This document shows, piece after piece, positions 45,580 through 53,235 of a stretch of DNA of 55,733 nt. The DNA is from Acrocarpospora catenulata (lineage in GTDB: Bacteria > Actinomycetota > Actinomycetes > Streptosporangiales > Streptosporangiaceae), in NCBI RefSeq assembly GCF_018476525.1, contig NZ_JAHCST010000006.1, forward strand, positions 237,342 through 293,074, in the 5' to 3' direction. Every line of letters begins with the position of its first letter. The stretch's first letter is position 1. A model generated the notes under the pieces. The model had not been told where the DNA came from. It saw only the letters and a program-made list of their open reading frames with translations, and ran no database searches. The position numbers and the translations under genes are program-made.

Positions 45580-47018
45580 CCGACCGCCTCGGCGAGTCTG
45601 GCGCGGTCGAGCCGTCCCATGAAGTCGCGGAACAGCCGGTCGGTCCGGACGACCGCGTCGACCGCCACGGGGGTGTCGCGCAGCGCGTCACGTACGTCCT
45701 GCTCCAGCGTGACGCCCTCGCTCTCGACCAGGACGGCGACGCTCGCGGGGCCGGTCGGGACGACCGCCGCCGGATATCCGGTGCGGCGCGACACGGCTGC
45801 CTCCAGATCGCTCGGGCCCACGTAGGCGTCCGCGATCCGCAGCGCGTCCTGGACGCGGTTCACGTAGTGCAGGTGGCCGTCGGCGTCGCGCCGGCAGACG
45901 TCGCCGGTACGCAGCCAGCCGTCCTCGACCGGCGTGCCCGCGGGGAACGCGTAGGCGTGCGCGGTGGTCGGGCCCCGTACCCACAACTCCCCCGCCCGCC
46001 CGGCCGGGACGTCGCCGCCGCCGGGGCCGCGCAGGCGGACTTCGGTCCCGGGGAACGGCGCGCCGAGCGAGGTGCGCAGGCGCGGGTCAAGGTGGTCGGC
46101 CGGGGCGGTCCACGCGATCGTCTTGGGCACCTCGACCTGGCCGAACACCCCGCACAGCACCTCGCCGAACAGCGCGTGCGCACGGTCGATCTCCTCGCCG
46201 GTGAACGAGGCCCCGCTGTAGATCACCAGCGCCAGGGACGACCAGTCGTGACCGGCGGCGTCCGGGTGGGCCAGCAGGGCGCGCAGCGCGGGCGGCATCG
46301 CCATCAGCACGGTCGGGCGGTGCCGGGCGGCGGCCGCCAGCAGCGCGTCAGCGCCTGGACCCTCCGGGATGACGAACGTCCCGCCCAGCATCAGCGTCGG
46401 CAGCACCATGTTGCCGAAGCCACCGGACACCGACTCAGGGCACAGCACACGCGGCTGCTCCGGCCACGGGAGGGTGTCGCGCAGCGCGGTCGCCACCGCG
46501 CCCAGCGCGCCGGCGGACAGTTCGACGCCCTTGACCGGCCCGGTGGCGCCGGAGGTGAACGCCAGCCGTACCACGGCGCTCGCAGGCGCGGCCGGACCTG
46601 CGGGCCCAGGCTCCCTCGCGGCGGTCAGCTCGCGATCGGTCAGCACCCGGACCTCAGGATGGGCCCGCAGCCAGGCGTCCAGATCCGGGTCGCCCGGCTC
46701 GGTGAGCACGGCGTCCGGCGCGACAAGGTCCAGCCGCTCGGCCAGTGCCGCGCCGCGCAGGCCCCCCGGCGGCAGGGCGGCGGACCGGTGGCCCGCCACG
46801 TAGCAGGCCGCGTTGACCAGCCACTGCAGCGGGTCGTTGGGCCGGACCTGCAGCACCGTGTCACCCGGCCGCAGGCCGGCCTCGGCCAGGGCGTCCGCCA
46901 CGCCCAGCACCAGCCGCTCCGCCTCGCGGTAGGTCAGCTCGGCGCCGCCCTGCCGGAACGCGATGAGGCCAGGACGCGCGCGCAGCGCGTCCAGCACCAG
47001 CCCGCCGATCGCCATCAC
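45576..47018 (-). CDS. Divergent AMP-binding acyl-CoA ligase-like protein
   Basis: 480 residues from GTG 47018 (GTGA overlap with the dioxygenase stop; ATG 47015 is equally possible). Adenylate-forming fold: LAFTSGATGPVKGVEL (P-loop, residues 152-167), SLALVIYSGASFT, CGVFGQVEVPKT, DGWLRTGDVCRRDADGHL (hinge region) and NRVQDALRIADAYVGPSDLE. The catalytic lysine near the C-terminus (normally GK) is replaced: FMGRLDRARL has Arg469. It is shorter than typical benzoate-CoA ligases. It probably activates an aryl or dicarboxylic acid, but the missing lysine makes the adenylation step uncertain. Confidence 0.87.
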   Translation of the reverse strand: MMAIGGLVLDALRARPGLIAFRQGGAELTYREAERLVLGVADALAEAGLRPGDTVLQVRPNDPLQWLVNAACYVAGHRSAALPPGGLRGAALAERLDLVAPDAVLTEPGDPDLDAWLRAHPEVRVLTDRELTAAREPGPAGPAAPASAVVRLAFTSGATGPVKGVELSAGALGAVATALRDTLPWPEQPRVLCPESVSGGFGNMVLPTLMLGGTFVIPEGPGADALLAAAARHRPTVLMAMPPALRALLAHPDAAGHDWSSLALVIYSGASFTGEEIDRAHALFGEVLCGVFGQVEVPKTIAWTAPADHLDPRLRTSLGAPFPGTEVRLRGPGGGDVPAGRAGELWVRGPTTAHAYAFPAGTPVEDGWLRTGDVCRRDADGHLHYVNRVQDALRIADAYVGPSDLEAAVSRRTGYPAAVVPTGPASVAVLVESEGVTLEQDVRDALRDTPVAVDAVVRTDRLFRDFMGRLDRARLAEAVG

Positions 47019-47536
47019 AGCCGCTCGTCCGGCATGACCGTGCCGCAGGACTTGCAGGTCCGCGCGGCGACGTCGCCGTAGAACCGCTGGTACGCGCCCG
47101 CCACCGGGTCGGTGCGGTAGTCGCTCACGTGGACGGCCTCCTCGTGCAGAAACTCATCGCAGGCGGGACAGAACCAGCGGAAGCGGTCCAGTTCACCCGG
47201 CCGCCGCAGCCGTTCGATGACCAGCACGAACGCGTCCGGCGCGAACCGGGGCGAGTGGGCGATGCCGGTCGGCGTGAAAATGGTCCCGCCCTCAGGGATC
47301 ACCGCGATGTCCGAGCCGCCCTCGGGCTTGCGGTAGTGCAGGTCCATGGAGCCCAGCACCATGAACATCACCTCGTCGCTCGGGTTGAGGTGGAACTCGC
47401 TGCGATATTCGCGGCCACGGGCGAGGAAGGCGAGCGACTCGCTCTCCTGCCACAGCACCTTGACCCGCCTGCCGCTCACCTGCAGTTCTCCGGCCGCCTT
47501 GCGCAGCTCGACGATGGGCATCTGGCTGGGGTGCAT
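47015..47536 (-). CDS. nbaC: 3-hydroxyanthranilate 3,4-dioxygenase
   Basis: 173 residues, the size of bacterial HAAO. Iron ligands His49 and Glu55 in YRSEFHLNPSDEVMFMVLG and His94 in TPTGIAHSPRF; substrate-binding arginines Arg45 and Arg97 are present. The C-terminal rubredoxin-like site Cys123/Cys126 (FCPACDE) and Cys161/Cys164 (CKSCGTV) is intact, typical of the bacterial enzyme. It opens the aromatic ring of 3-hydroxyanthranilate between C3 and C4. AGGAGGT precedes the ATG. Embedded between the YtcJ-type amidohydrolase and the ligase gene. Confidence 0.92.
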   Translation of the reverse strand: MHPSQMPIVELRKAAGELQVSGRRVKVLWQESESLAFLARGREYRSEFHLNPSDEVMFMVLGSMDLHYRKPEGGSDIAVIPEGGTIFTPTGIAHSPRFAPDAFVLVIERLRRPGELDRFRWFCPACDEFLHEEAVHVSDYRTDPVAGAYQRFYGDVAARTCKSCGTVMPDERL

Positions 47537-47557
47537 TGCTACCTCCTGGTGTGCTGC

Positions 47558-49126
47558 TCAGCCGAGCAGGCCGGTGTCGTACACGATCTGGCCGTCGACG
47601 ACGGTCATCAGGACCTCGATCGCGCGGAGTTCGTCGTCGGACGCGGTGAGCGGGTCGGCGCCGAGCACGGCCAGGTCGGCGAGCGCGCCCGCGGTGAGCC
47701 GGCCCTTGACCTCCTGCTCGCCGGTGTGCGCGGCGCCGGAGGTGGTGTACAGGCGCAGGGCCTCCGCCCGGGTGATCGCCTGCGTGTCCCCCACGACGTC
47801 GCCCGCCGCGTCGCGCCTGGTCGTCATGGCGTAGATGTTCTGGAACGGGTCGAGGGCGTTGATCGGATAGTCGGTGCCGGCCGCGACGCCGTCGAGCCCG
47901 AGGCCGTCCACGAGGTCGCGCAGCGGCACGGCGGCCTCGGTGCGGGCATCGCCGAGGTGGCCGGCGATGGCCACCCGGTTGTGCCACAGGAACGGGATCT
48001 GCGCGGCCACCTGCACGCCCAGCGCGCGGGCCCGGGCGATCTGGTCGGGCCGGATCAGGCTGGCGTGGATGAGCACGTCCGGCAGGAGGCCCCGGCACCG
48101 GCCGGCCTCGTAGACGTCGAGGGCGAGGTCGATCGCGGCGTCGCCCACCACGTGCGTGCCGACCGGCCAGCCCGCGCGGTGCGCCGCGCCGACCAGCTCG
48201 CCCAGCCGATCCCGGTCGGCGAACACCTCACCGTGGTAGCAGGGATCGGTGCGGTACGGCTCACGCGTGGCCGCCGTGCCGAGCGTCATGCCGCCGTCCA
48301 CCTGGAGCTTCACACCCCGGGTGAGGTAGTGCCCGCCGACGGGCCCGGGCGGTCCCGAGGCCAGCAGCGCCTCCCAGTCCGCGAGCGGGACCGACGGGTT
48401 GAGCTCGCTGGACGGCATGACCATCGCGGCCACCCGGAGCGTGGACCGCCCGTCCCCGGCCAGCTCACGCACCGCCTCGACGTCCGGTGGCCGCAACGCG
48501 CCCGCCACGACCGAGGTGATCCCGTGCCGGTTGAGCGCTCGCATGGCGGCGGTGAGCTGGGCGGCCCGCTCCGCACGGGTCCATTCCGGCACCACCCGGG
48601 CGACGGCGTGCCTGGCGCCCTCGACCAGCCTGCCGTCGTGCCCGCTGGGGTCGACGCCCGCCCGTTCCAGCGCGGCGGTGCTGACCGTCGCGGCGTGGCC
48701 CTCCGGCAGGTACACCGGGCGTCCGCCCGCCGCCCGGTCCAGCTCGTGCCGGTTGGGCCCACGGCCCTCGGCGAGCTGGAGAAGCGGGTTCCACGGCTGC
48801 CCCTGCACCCACGCGCCGGGCTCGCGGGTGGCGGCCAGCGCGGCGACCCGGTCCAGTGCGGCGTCGAGCGTGCGCACACCCGCGAACGACACGGTGTGCT
48901 CGTCCATCCCCGCGTTCTCGAAGTGGCAGTGCGAGTCGACCAGCCCGGGGATCACCGTCCGGCCCGCCAGCCGTACCACCCTGGTGGACGGGCCGGCCAG
49001 GGGTGCGACGTCGGCGTCACGGCCGACCGCGGACACCCGGCCCCCGGTCACCGCGACCGCCTCGGCGACCGTGCCGCGCGCGTCCAGCGTGTGCACCCGG
49101 CCGCCGAGCAGGACCAGGTCGGTCAT
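47558..49126 (-). CDS. YtcJ-type amidohydrolase (Amidohydrolase_3)
   Basis: 522 residues from ATG 49126 (ATGA overlap with RidA). Metal-dependent hydrolase fold: LLGGRVHTLD start, RTVIPGLVDSHCHFENAG with HxH, GVKLQVDGGMTLGTAA, GWPVGTHVVGDAAIDLALDVYE (His), LLPDVLIHASLIRPDQI (His), and AAGTDYPINALDPFQNIYAM with the catalytic Asp. Related to proteins that hydrolyse N-formyl or amide bonds of aryl compounds. In this operon a natural role is release of an amino-aromatic acid from an amide. Substrate inferred only. Confidence 0.92.
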   Translation of the reverse strand: MTDLVLLGGRVHTLDARGTVAEAVAVTGGRVSAVGRDADVAPLAGPSTRVVRLAGRTVIPGLVDSHCHFENAGMDEHTVSFAGVRTLDAALDRVAALAATREPGAWVQGQPWNPLLQLAEGRGPNRHELDRAAGGRPVYLPEGHAATVSTAALERAGVDPSGHDGRLVEGARHAVARVVPEWTRAERAAQLTAAMRALNRHGITSVVAGALRPPDVEAVRELAGDGRSTLRVAAMVMPSSELNPSVPLADWEALLASGPPGPVGGHYLTRGVKLQVDGGMTLGTAATREPYRTDPCYHGEVFADRDRLGELVGAAHRAGWPVGTHVVGDAAIDLALDVYEAGRCRGLLPDVLIHASLIRPDQIARARALGVQVAAQIPFLWHNRVAIAGHLGDARTEAAVPLRDLVDGLGLDGVAAGTDYPINALDPFQNIYAMTTRRDAAGDVVGDTQAITRAEALRLYTTSGAAHTGEQEVKGRLTAGALADLAVLGADPLTASDDELRAIEVLMTVVDGQIVYDTGLLG

Positions 49127-49539
49127 GGCCGGATCACGGCGGCCACGCACTCGACCTCGACCTGCACCCCGGTGCGGTGCGGGGTCGCGATGACCGTGGT
49201 CCGCGCGGGGAAGTGCGGGTTGCCCTCGAAGAACTCGCGGTAGACGGCGTTGAACACCGGGAAGTTGGCCACGTCGCGCACGAAACAGGTGCACTTGAGG
49301 ATGCTCTCCCGGCTGCCGCCCGCCGCCTCGACGACCGCGACCAGGTTGGTGAGCGTCTGCCTGACCTGCTCGGCGAAGTCGTCGGAGACGATGGTGCGCG
49401 TCTGCGGGTCCAGCGGCCCGGTGCCCGAGCAGTAGATGGTGTCGCCGTGCACGATCGCCTGGGACAGCGGCGCGGCCGTCCCCGTGGAGAAGCCCACGGT
49501 GGGTGCGTTGCGGGTGCTGACGGCTCGAATTTCGGACAT
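49123..49539 (-). CDS. RidA/YjgF family protein, candidate 2-aminomuconate deaminase
   Basis: 138 residues. RidA fold: QAIVHGDTIYCSGTGPLDPQT, VRQTLTNLVAVVEAAGGSRESILKCTCFVRD, and FPARTTVIATPHR with the carboxylate-binding arginine, followed by VEVECVAAV with the conserved Glu. RidA-family deaminases convert 2-aminomuconate (an enamine) to 4-oxalocrotonate in 2-nitrobenzoate and aminophenol degradation, matching the neighbouring dioxygenase, decarboxylase and dehydrogenase. General enamine/imine deaminase activity is the alternative. AAGGAGC ribosome site. Confidence 0.87.
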   Translation of the reverse strand: MSEIRAVSTRNAPTVGFSTGTAAPLSQAIVHGDTIYCSGTGPLDPQTRTIVSDDFAEQVRQTLTNLVAVVEAAGGSRESILKCTCFVRDVANFPVFNAVYREFFEGNPHFPARTTVIATPHRTGVQVEVECVAAVIRP

Positions 49540-49589
49540 GGTTGCTCCTTGCGAGTCGGACGTGCGGTCGCGGTGGGGCGGCGACCCCG

Positions 49590-51020
49590 TTACGAGATCT
49601 CCATGATGACGGCCTTGGGTTCGGTGAAGAACTCCCGGCTGTAGGTTCCGCCCTCACGGCCGACGCCGGAGTTTTTGGCACCGCCGAAAGGCGCGCGGAG
49701 ATCCCTGACGAAGAAGCAGTTCGCCCAGACGGTGCCGACCCGCAGTGCCCGCGCGACGCGGTGGGCGCGGGAGAGGTCCTGGGTGAACAGCATGGCGTTC
49801 AGGCCGTACGGCGTGTCGTTGGCCGCCGTCACCGCGTCCGCCTCCTCCTCGAACGGGAGCACCACCACGACGGGCCCGAAGATCTCCTCCTGGGTGACCC
49901 GGTCGCGCTGGCCCGCGCCGACCACCACGGTCGGCCGCACGGTCCACCCCTCGCCCACGCCGCCCGTGTGCAGCCGCGCGCCGGCCTCCGTCGCGATGTC
50001 CAGGTAACCGGCCACCTTCGTGAAGTGTTCCCGCGAGGACAGCGGGCCGATCTGCGTCGCCGGATCCTTCGGGTCGCCGAGCACGAGCGCGTCGGCCGCG
50101 GCGGTGAACCTGGCCAGGAACTCGTCGTACACCTCGCGCTGCACGTACAGCCGGCTTCCGGCCAGGCAGACCTGCCCGCTGTTGCTGAACACCGCCTGGA
50201 TGGACCAGCTGACCGCCTGGTCCAGGTCCGCGTCGGCGAAGACGATGTTCGCGCCCTTGCCGCCCAGTTCCAGGCTGACCGGGGTCAGGTTGGCCGCCGC
50301 GGCCCTGGAGATCAGCCGGCCGGTGGCCGACTCGCCGGTGAAGGTGATCCGGTCGACCAGCGGGGAGTCGGTCAGCGCCTGGCCCGCCGAGTTCGCCCCG
50401 AACCCGTGGACGACGTTGAGCACGCCGGGTGGCAGGCCGGCCTCCAGCGCCAGCCGGGCCAGGATGGTGGCCGAGGCGGGCGACTGCTCGGCGGGCTTGA
50501 GCACGACCGTGTTCCCCCAGGCGAGCGCGGGCGCGACCTTCCAGCTCGCCATCATGAGCGGGAAGTTCCACGGCGCGATGGCGGCCACGACGCCCGCCGG
50601 GTCGTACTGGGTGTAGGCGTGGTGCCCGGTCGGCATCGGGAACGTCTCGGCGGGGGTGATCTGCGCGTGGTCGGCGAAGAACCGGAAGTTCCGCGCCGCG
50701 CGGGGGACGTCGTGCCCCGTGGTCTGGGTGATCGGCTTGCCCATGTCCGTGGTGTCGGCCGCCGCCAGCTCCTCGACGTGCTTGTCCAGCAGGTCGGCGA
50801 GGCGGTGCAGGATCGCGCCGCGTTCGGCGAAGCTCATCCGCGGCCACGGACCTTCGTCGAAGGCCGACCGCGCGGCGTGTACGGCGCGTTCCGCGTCGCC
50901 GGCCGAGCCGAGCGCCACCGTGGCCCACGGTTCCCGCGTCCACGGGTCCACGGACTCGAACGCCGTCCCATCGGCCGAGGCTACCTCCTCGCCCCCGATG
51001 ACGTGCCCGAACGATTCCAC
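49590..51020 (-). CDS. Aldehyde dehydrogenase, candidate 2-aminomuconic semialdehyde dehydrogenase
   Basis: 476 residues from GTG 51020, behind AGGAGG. Complete ALDH fold: Asn152 in APWNFP, Lys175 in VVLKPAEQSP, FTGESATGR, Glu251 in LELGGKG, catalytic Cys285 in NSGQVCLAGSR, and EEIFGPVVVV. The region FTQDLSRAHRVARAL then GTVWANCFFVRDLRAPFGGAKNSGVGREGG matches the hydroxymuconic/aminomuconic semialdehyde dehydrogenase group, which has NCFFVRDLRTPFGG. It would oxidise 2-aminomuconate 6-semialdehyde made by the ACMSD-type enzyme. First gene of the minus-strand operon, preceded by operator site C. Confidence 0.92.
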   Translation of the reverse strand: MESFGHVIGGEEVASADGTAFESVDPWTREPWATVALGSAGDAERAVHAARSAFDEGPWPRMSFAERGAILHRLADLLDKHVEELAAADTTDMGKPITQTTGHDVPRAARNFRFFADHAQITPAETFPMPTGHHAYTQYDPAGVVAAIAPWNFPLMMASWKVAPALAWGNTVVLKPAEQSPASATILARLALEAGLPPGVLNVVHGFGANSAGQALTDSPLVDRITFTGESATGRLISRAAAANLTPVSLELGGKGANIVFADADLDQAVSWSIQAVFSNSGQVCLAGSRLYVQREVYDEFLARFTAAADALVLGDPKDPATQIGPLSSREHFTKVAGYLDIATEAGARLHTGGVGEGWTVRPTVVVGAGQRDRVTQEEIFGPVVVVLPFEEEADAVTAANDTPYGLNAMLFTQDLSRAHRVARALRVGTVWANCFFVRDLRAPFGGAKNSGVGREGGTYSREFFTEPKAVIMEIS

Positions 51021-51090
51021 CGCTGGTCCTCCTCTTGATCGCTGTGTCGTCAACTCTCCGCGTGCGACCGGCGCACGCTCAACGGCTGGT

Positions 51091-51106
51091 TTCCACTCGC
51101 CGGGAA
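51091..51106. promoter_or_regulatory. Putative IclR operator, site C
   Basis: TTCC-N8-GGAA (GTTTCCACTCGCCGGGAAAC in context), 71 bases before the aldehyde dehydrogenase start, in the short gap after the crotonase-family gene. Confidence 0.65.
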
Positions 51107-51112
51107 ACGCGG

Positions 51113-51889
51113 TCAGCGGCCACGCACCGCGCGTGACCACTCCGCCCACCGCTGCCCGAACTCGGGCGAGCGCACCGCCTGGATCTGCTCGGTGATCTCC
51201 CGGTCCACCGCCTCGGCGAACCCGCCACCGGCCGCCGCCGCGGCGATCAGGCGTTTGGTCGCCCGCGCCGCCTCGGGGGGCGCGGCCGCGAGCGCCTCGG
51301 CGCGGCCGAGCGCCTGCACGAGCGGGTCGGCCACGACGACGTCGAGCAGGCCGATCCGCACGGCCTCCTCCGCCGCGACCTTGCGCCCGGACAGCGCCAG
51401 CTCCGTCGCCCGCGCCGGACCGACCGCCCGGGCGAGCAACCACGACACGCCGAAGTCGGGGACCAGCGCCATCTTGATGAACGGGCTGGCGAACACCGCG
51501 CCGTCCGAGCCGATCCGCAGGTCGCAGGCGAGGGCCAGGGCCATCCCCGCGCCGACGGCCGCGCCGTCCACGACCGCCACGGTCGGCGCGTGGAACTCCA
51601 GCAACAGTTCGGCGATGGAGAACTCGCGGGTCATGCGCTCCCGCGCGTCCTGCGGCGCCTCGTTCCCCAGGTCGCCGATCGTGTCCAGGTCGCCGCCCGC
51701 GCAGAACGCGCCGCCGCGCCCGGTGAGAACCAGGGCCCGTACGGTGGAGTCGCCGTCCAGCTCGCGCAGCGCCGCCAGCAGTCCGTCGAGCAGCGTGCGG
51801 TCCAGCGCGTTACGGCGGTGCGGCCTGTCCAGCTCCAGCAGCGCGACCCCCGCTGCGGGGAACCTCACCTGAAGTCCACGTACATTCAT
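51113..51889 (-). CDS. Enoyl-CoA hydratase/isomerase family protein
   Basis: 258 residues from ATG 51889. Crotonase fold: RPHRRNALDRTLLDGLLAAL, ALVLTGRGGAFCAGGDLDTI (oxyanion hole), VAVVDGAAVGAGMALALACD, FASPFIKMALVPDFGVSWLL and ARATELALSGRKV. The first catalytic glutamate of true hydratases (PE in the fourth block) is Phe here, while the second (TEL) is present, which points to an isomerase or another crotonase activity such as the PaaG type. Divergent from the SDR with operator site D between. Confidence 0.92.
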   Translation of the reverse strand: MNVRGLQVRFPAAGVALLELDRPHRRNALDRTLLDGLLAALRELDGDSTVRALVLTGRGGAFCAGGDLDTIGDLGNEAPQDARERMTREFSIAELLLEFHAPTVAVVDGAAVGAGMALALACDLRIGSDGAVFASPFIKMALVPDFGVSWLLARAVGPARATELALSGRKVAAEEAVRIGLLDVVVADPLVQALGRAEALAAAPPEAARATKRLIAAAAAGGGFAEAVDREITEQIQAVRSPEFGQRWAEWSRAVRGR

Positions 51890-51933
51890 GGCCCTGAGCT
51901 GACCGGATGCGGGCTCCGGCCCACCAGGACCGG

Positions 51934-51949
51934 TTCTCATTGAGCGGAA
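51934..51949. promoter_or_regulatory. Putative IclR operator, site D
   Basis: TTCT-N8-GGAA (GTTCTCATTGAGCGGAAG), one mismatch from sites A-C with the same 8-base spacing, between the divergent crotonase and SDR genes. Confidence 0.5.
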
Positions 51950-52024
51950 GCCCGCAGGTGGCCGGGCCTGGTGCCACCGCGCATGATCGGAGCGCATGGA
52001 CATTCGAGGTTCGGGAGGAAATTC

Positions 52025-52789
52025 GTGAACGGGCAGCTGCGCGGCAAGACGGCGATCGTCACCGGGGCGGCGTCGGGTATCGGACGCGCGACCGCCGCGC
52101 TGTTCGCCGCCCGGGGCGCCGCGGTGCTCGCCGTGGACCGCGCCGAGGAGGGCCTGCGGGACCTGCGGGAGGAGGTGGTGGCGGCGGGCGACGACCTGGC
52201 CGTGCTGGCCGCCGACCTCACCGCGGCGGGCGTGGCGGAGCGGGTCTTCGACCACTGCGCCGAGGTGGTCGGCGCACCGGACGTGCTCGCCAACATCGCG
52301 GGCAAGGCCGGGGACCACCCGGCGGCCGACACCACGGACGAGGACTTCGAGTTCTTCCTGCGGACCAACCTCGGCACGACGTTCGCGCTGAGCCGCCGCG
52401 CGGTGCTCGCGTTCGGCGACGCGGGCGGGGCGATCGTCAACACCTCCTCGGCGTTCGCGCTGACCGGGGTCGCGGGGTCCGCGCCGTACTCGGCGGCCAA
52501 GGGCGCGGTCTCCAGCCTCACCCGCCAGATGGCGGCCGACTACGGCCGGCGGGGCATCCGGGTCAACGCGGTGGCGCCGGGCCTGATCGAGACCCCGGCC
52601 ACCCGCGCGAAGATCGCCGCAGGCGTCTTCGACGACCTGGTGACCCGGTCGCGCCCGCTGCCGAGGGTCGGGCAGCCGATCGACGTCGCGCGGGTCATCG
52701 CGTTCCTGGCGTCCGAGGAGGCGGCGTTCGTCACCGGCCTCACCATCCCGGTGGACGGCGGCTGGACCAGCACGCACTTCCGCGGCTGA
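52025..52789 (+). CDS. SDR family oxidoreductase, FabG-like
   Basis: 254 residues from GTG 52025, chosen for GGGAGGA at 52013-52019. TGAASGIGRA cofactor motif, ANIAGKAG (NNAG position), NTSSAFAL with the active Ser, YSAAK catalytic pair, and ending FVTGLTIPVDGGWTS, which is the standard FabG/3-hydroxyacyl dehydrogenase C-terminus. With the crotonase it may form the hydration/oxidation part of a CoA-linked route. Confidence 0.94.
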   Translation: MNGQLRGKTAIVTGAASGIGRATAALFAARGAAVLAVDRAEEGLRDLREEVVAAGDDLAVLAADLTAAGVAERVFDHCAEVVGAPDVLANIAGKAGDHPAADTTDEDFEFFLRTNLGTTFALSRRAVLAFGDAGGAIVNTSSAFALTGVAGSAPYSAAKGAVSSLTRQMAADYGRRGIRVNAVAPGLIETPATRAKIAAGVFDDLVTRSRPLPRVGQPIDVARVIAFLASEEAAFVTGLTIPVDGGWTSTHFRG

Positions 52790-52802
52790 CCGCGACGCGG
52801 AA

Positions 52803-52832
52803 CGGGCCGGGGCGACAGTCGGCCCCGGCCCG
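52803..52832. terminator. Terminator after SDR
   Basis: CGGGCCGGGGC at 52803-52813 and its exact complement at 52822-52832, loop of eight bases, 14 bases after the SDR stop. No T-run. Confidence 0.78.
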
Positions 52833-52884
52833 CTTCTGCGTACGCCCGGCATGGGCGATCGCTTGGGGGTGGCGGACCGGCCCC

Positions 52885-53119
52885 GTGCGCCAGCGGCCAG
52901 GTCACGGCGAGGAACGTCGGCTACCACGGTTCACTGGCGGCCGGAGCCTCCACTCAGATCAGCTTCCAGGCCACCCACACCGGCAACGCTGCAACGGGAC
53001 CCCTGAGCACTCTCCTGACGAAACCGGTTGGCGGGCAACCGGCCGGAGCCCGCCAGGCGCACAAGACGCCTGATATAGCGCTCTATTTCGTCTTAGTGCG
53101 CGTTACTGCTTGGACATAG
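52885..53119 (+). pseudogene. CBM2 (cellulose-binding) domain remnant
   Basis: A plus-strand frame reads ASGQVTARNVGYHGSLAAGA, then STQISFQATHTGN, before losing similarity near 53020; the frame stops at 53119. The block NVGYxGSLAAGASTxxxFxAxxxGN is the C-terminal signature of family 2 carbohydrate-binding modules found on secreted cellulases and xylanases. There is no start codon, signal peptide or catalytic domain, so this is the 3' scrap of a lost glycoside hydrolase gene. Confidence 0.6.
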
Positions 53120-53205
53120 GATGTCTCACTAGCCCAGCCGAAGTTTTGTGAAACGGCACCGGCTTGCACCACCTCAACCGAGTTAACGCTCACAAGGGAG
53201 AGCCG

Positions 53206-53235
53206 ATGAGCCCCAGAGACGGCGGGACGCGCTGA
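53206..53235 (+). CDS. Nine-codon mini-ORF coupled to the methyltransferase
   Basis: MSPRDGGTR starts at ATG 53206 behind AAGGGAG (53194-53200) and its TGA overlaps the methyltransferase ATG by one base (TGATG). The main gene has no ribosome site of its own, so it is probably translated by re-initiation. Confidence 0.45.
   Translation: MSPRDGGTR

Noticed and set aside
51907-53073. A 388-codon frame overlapping the FabG-like SDR on the plus strand
   Set aside because: Shifted relative to the real SDR frame; low-complexity Gly/Arg translation.
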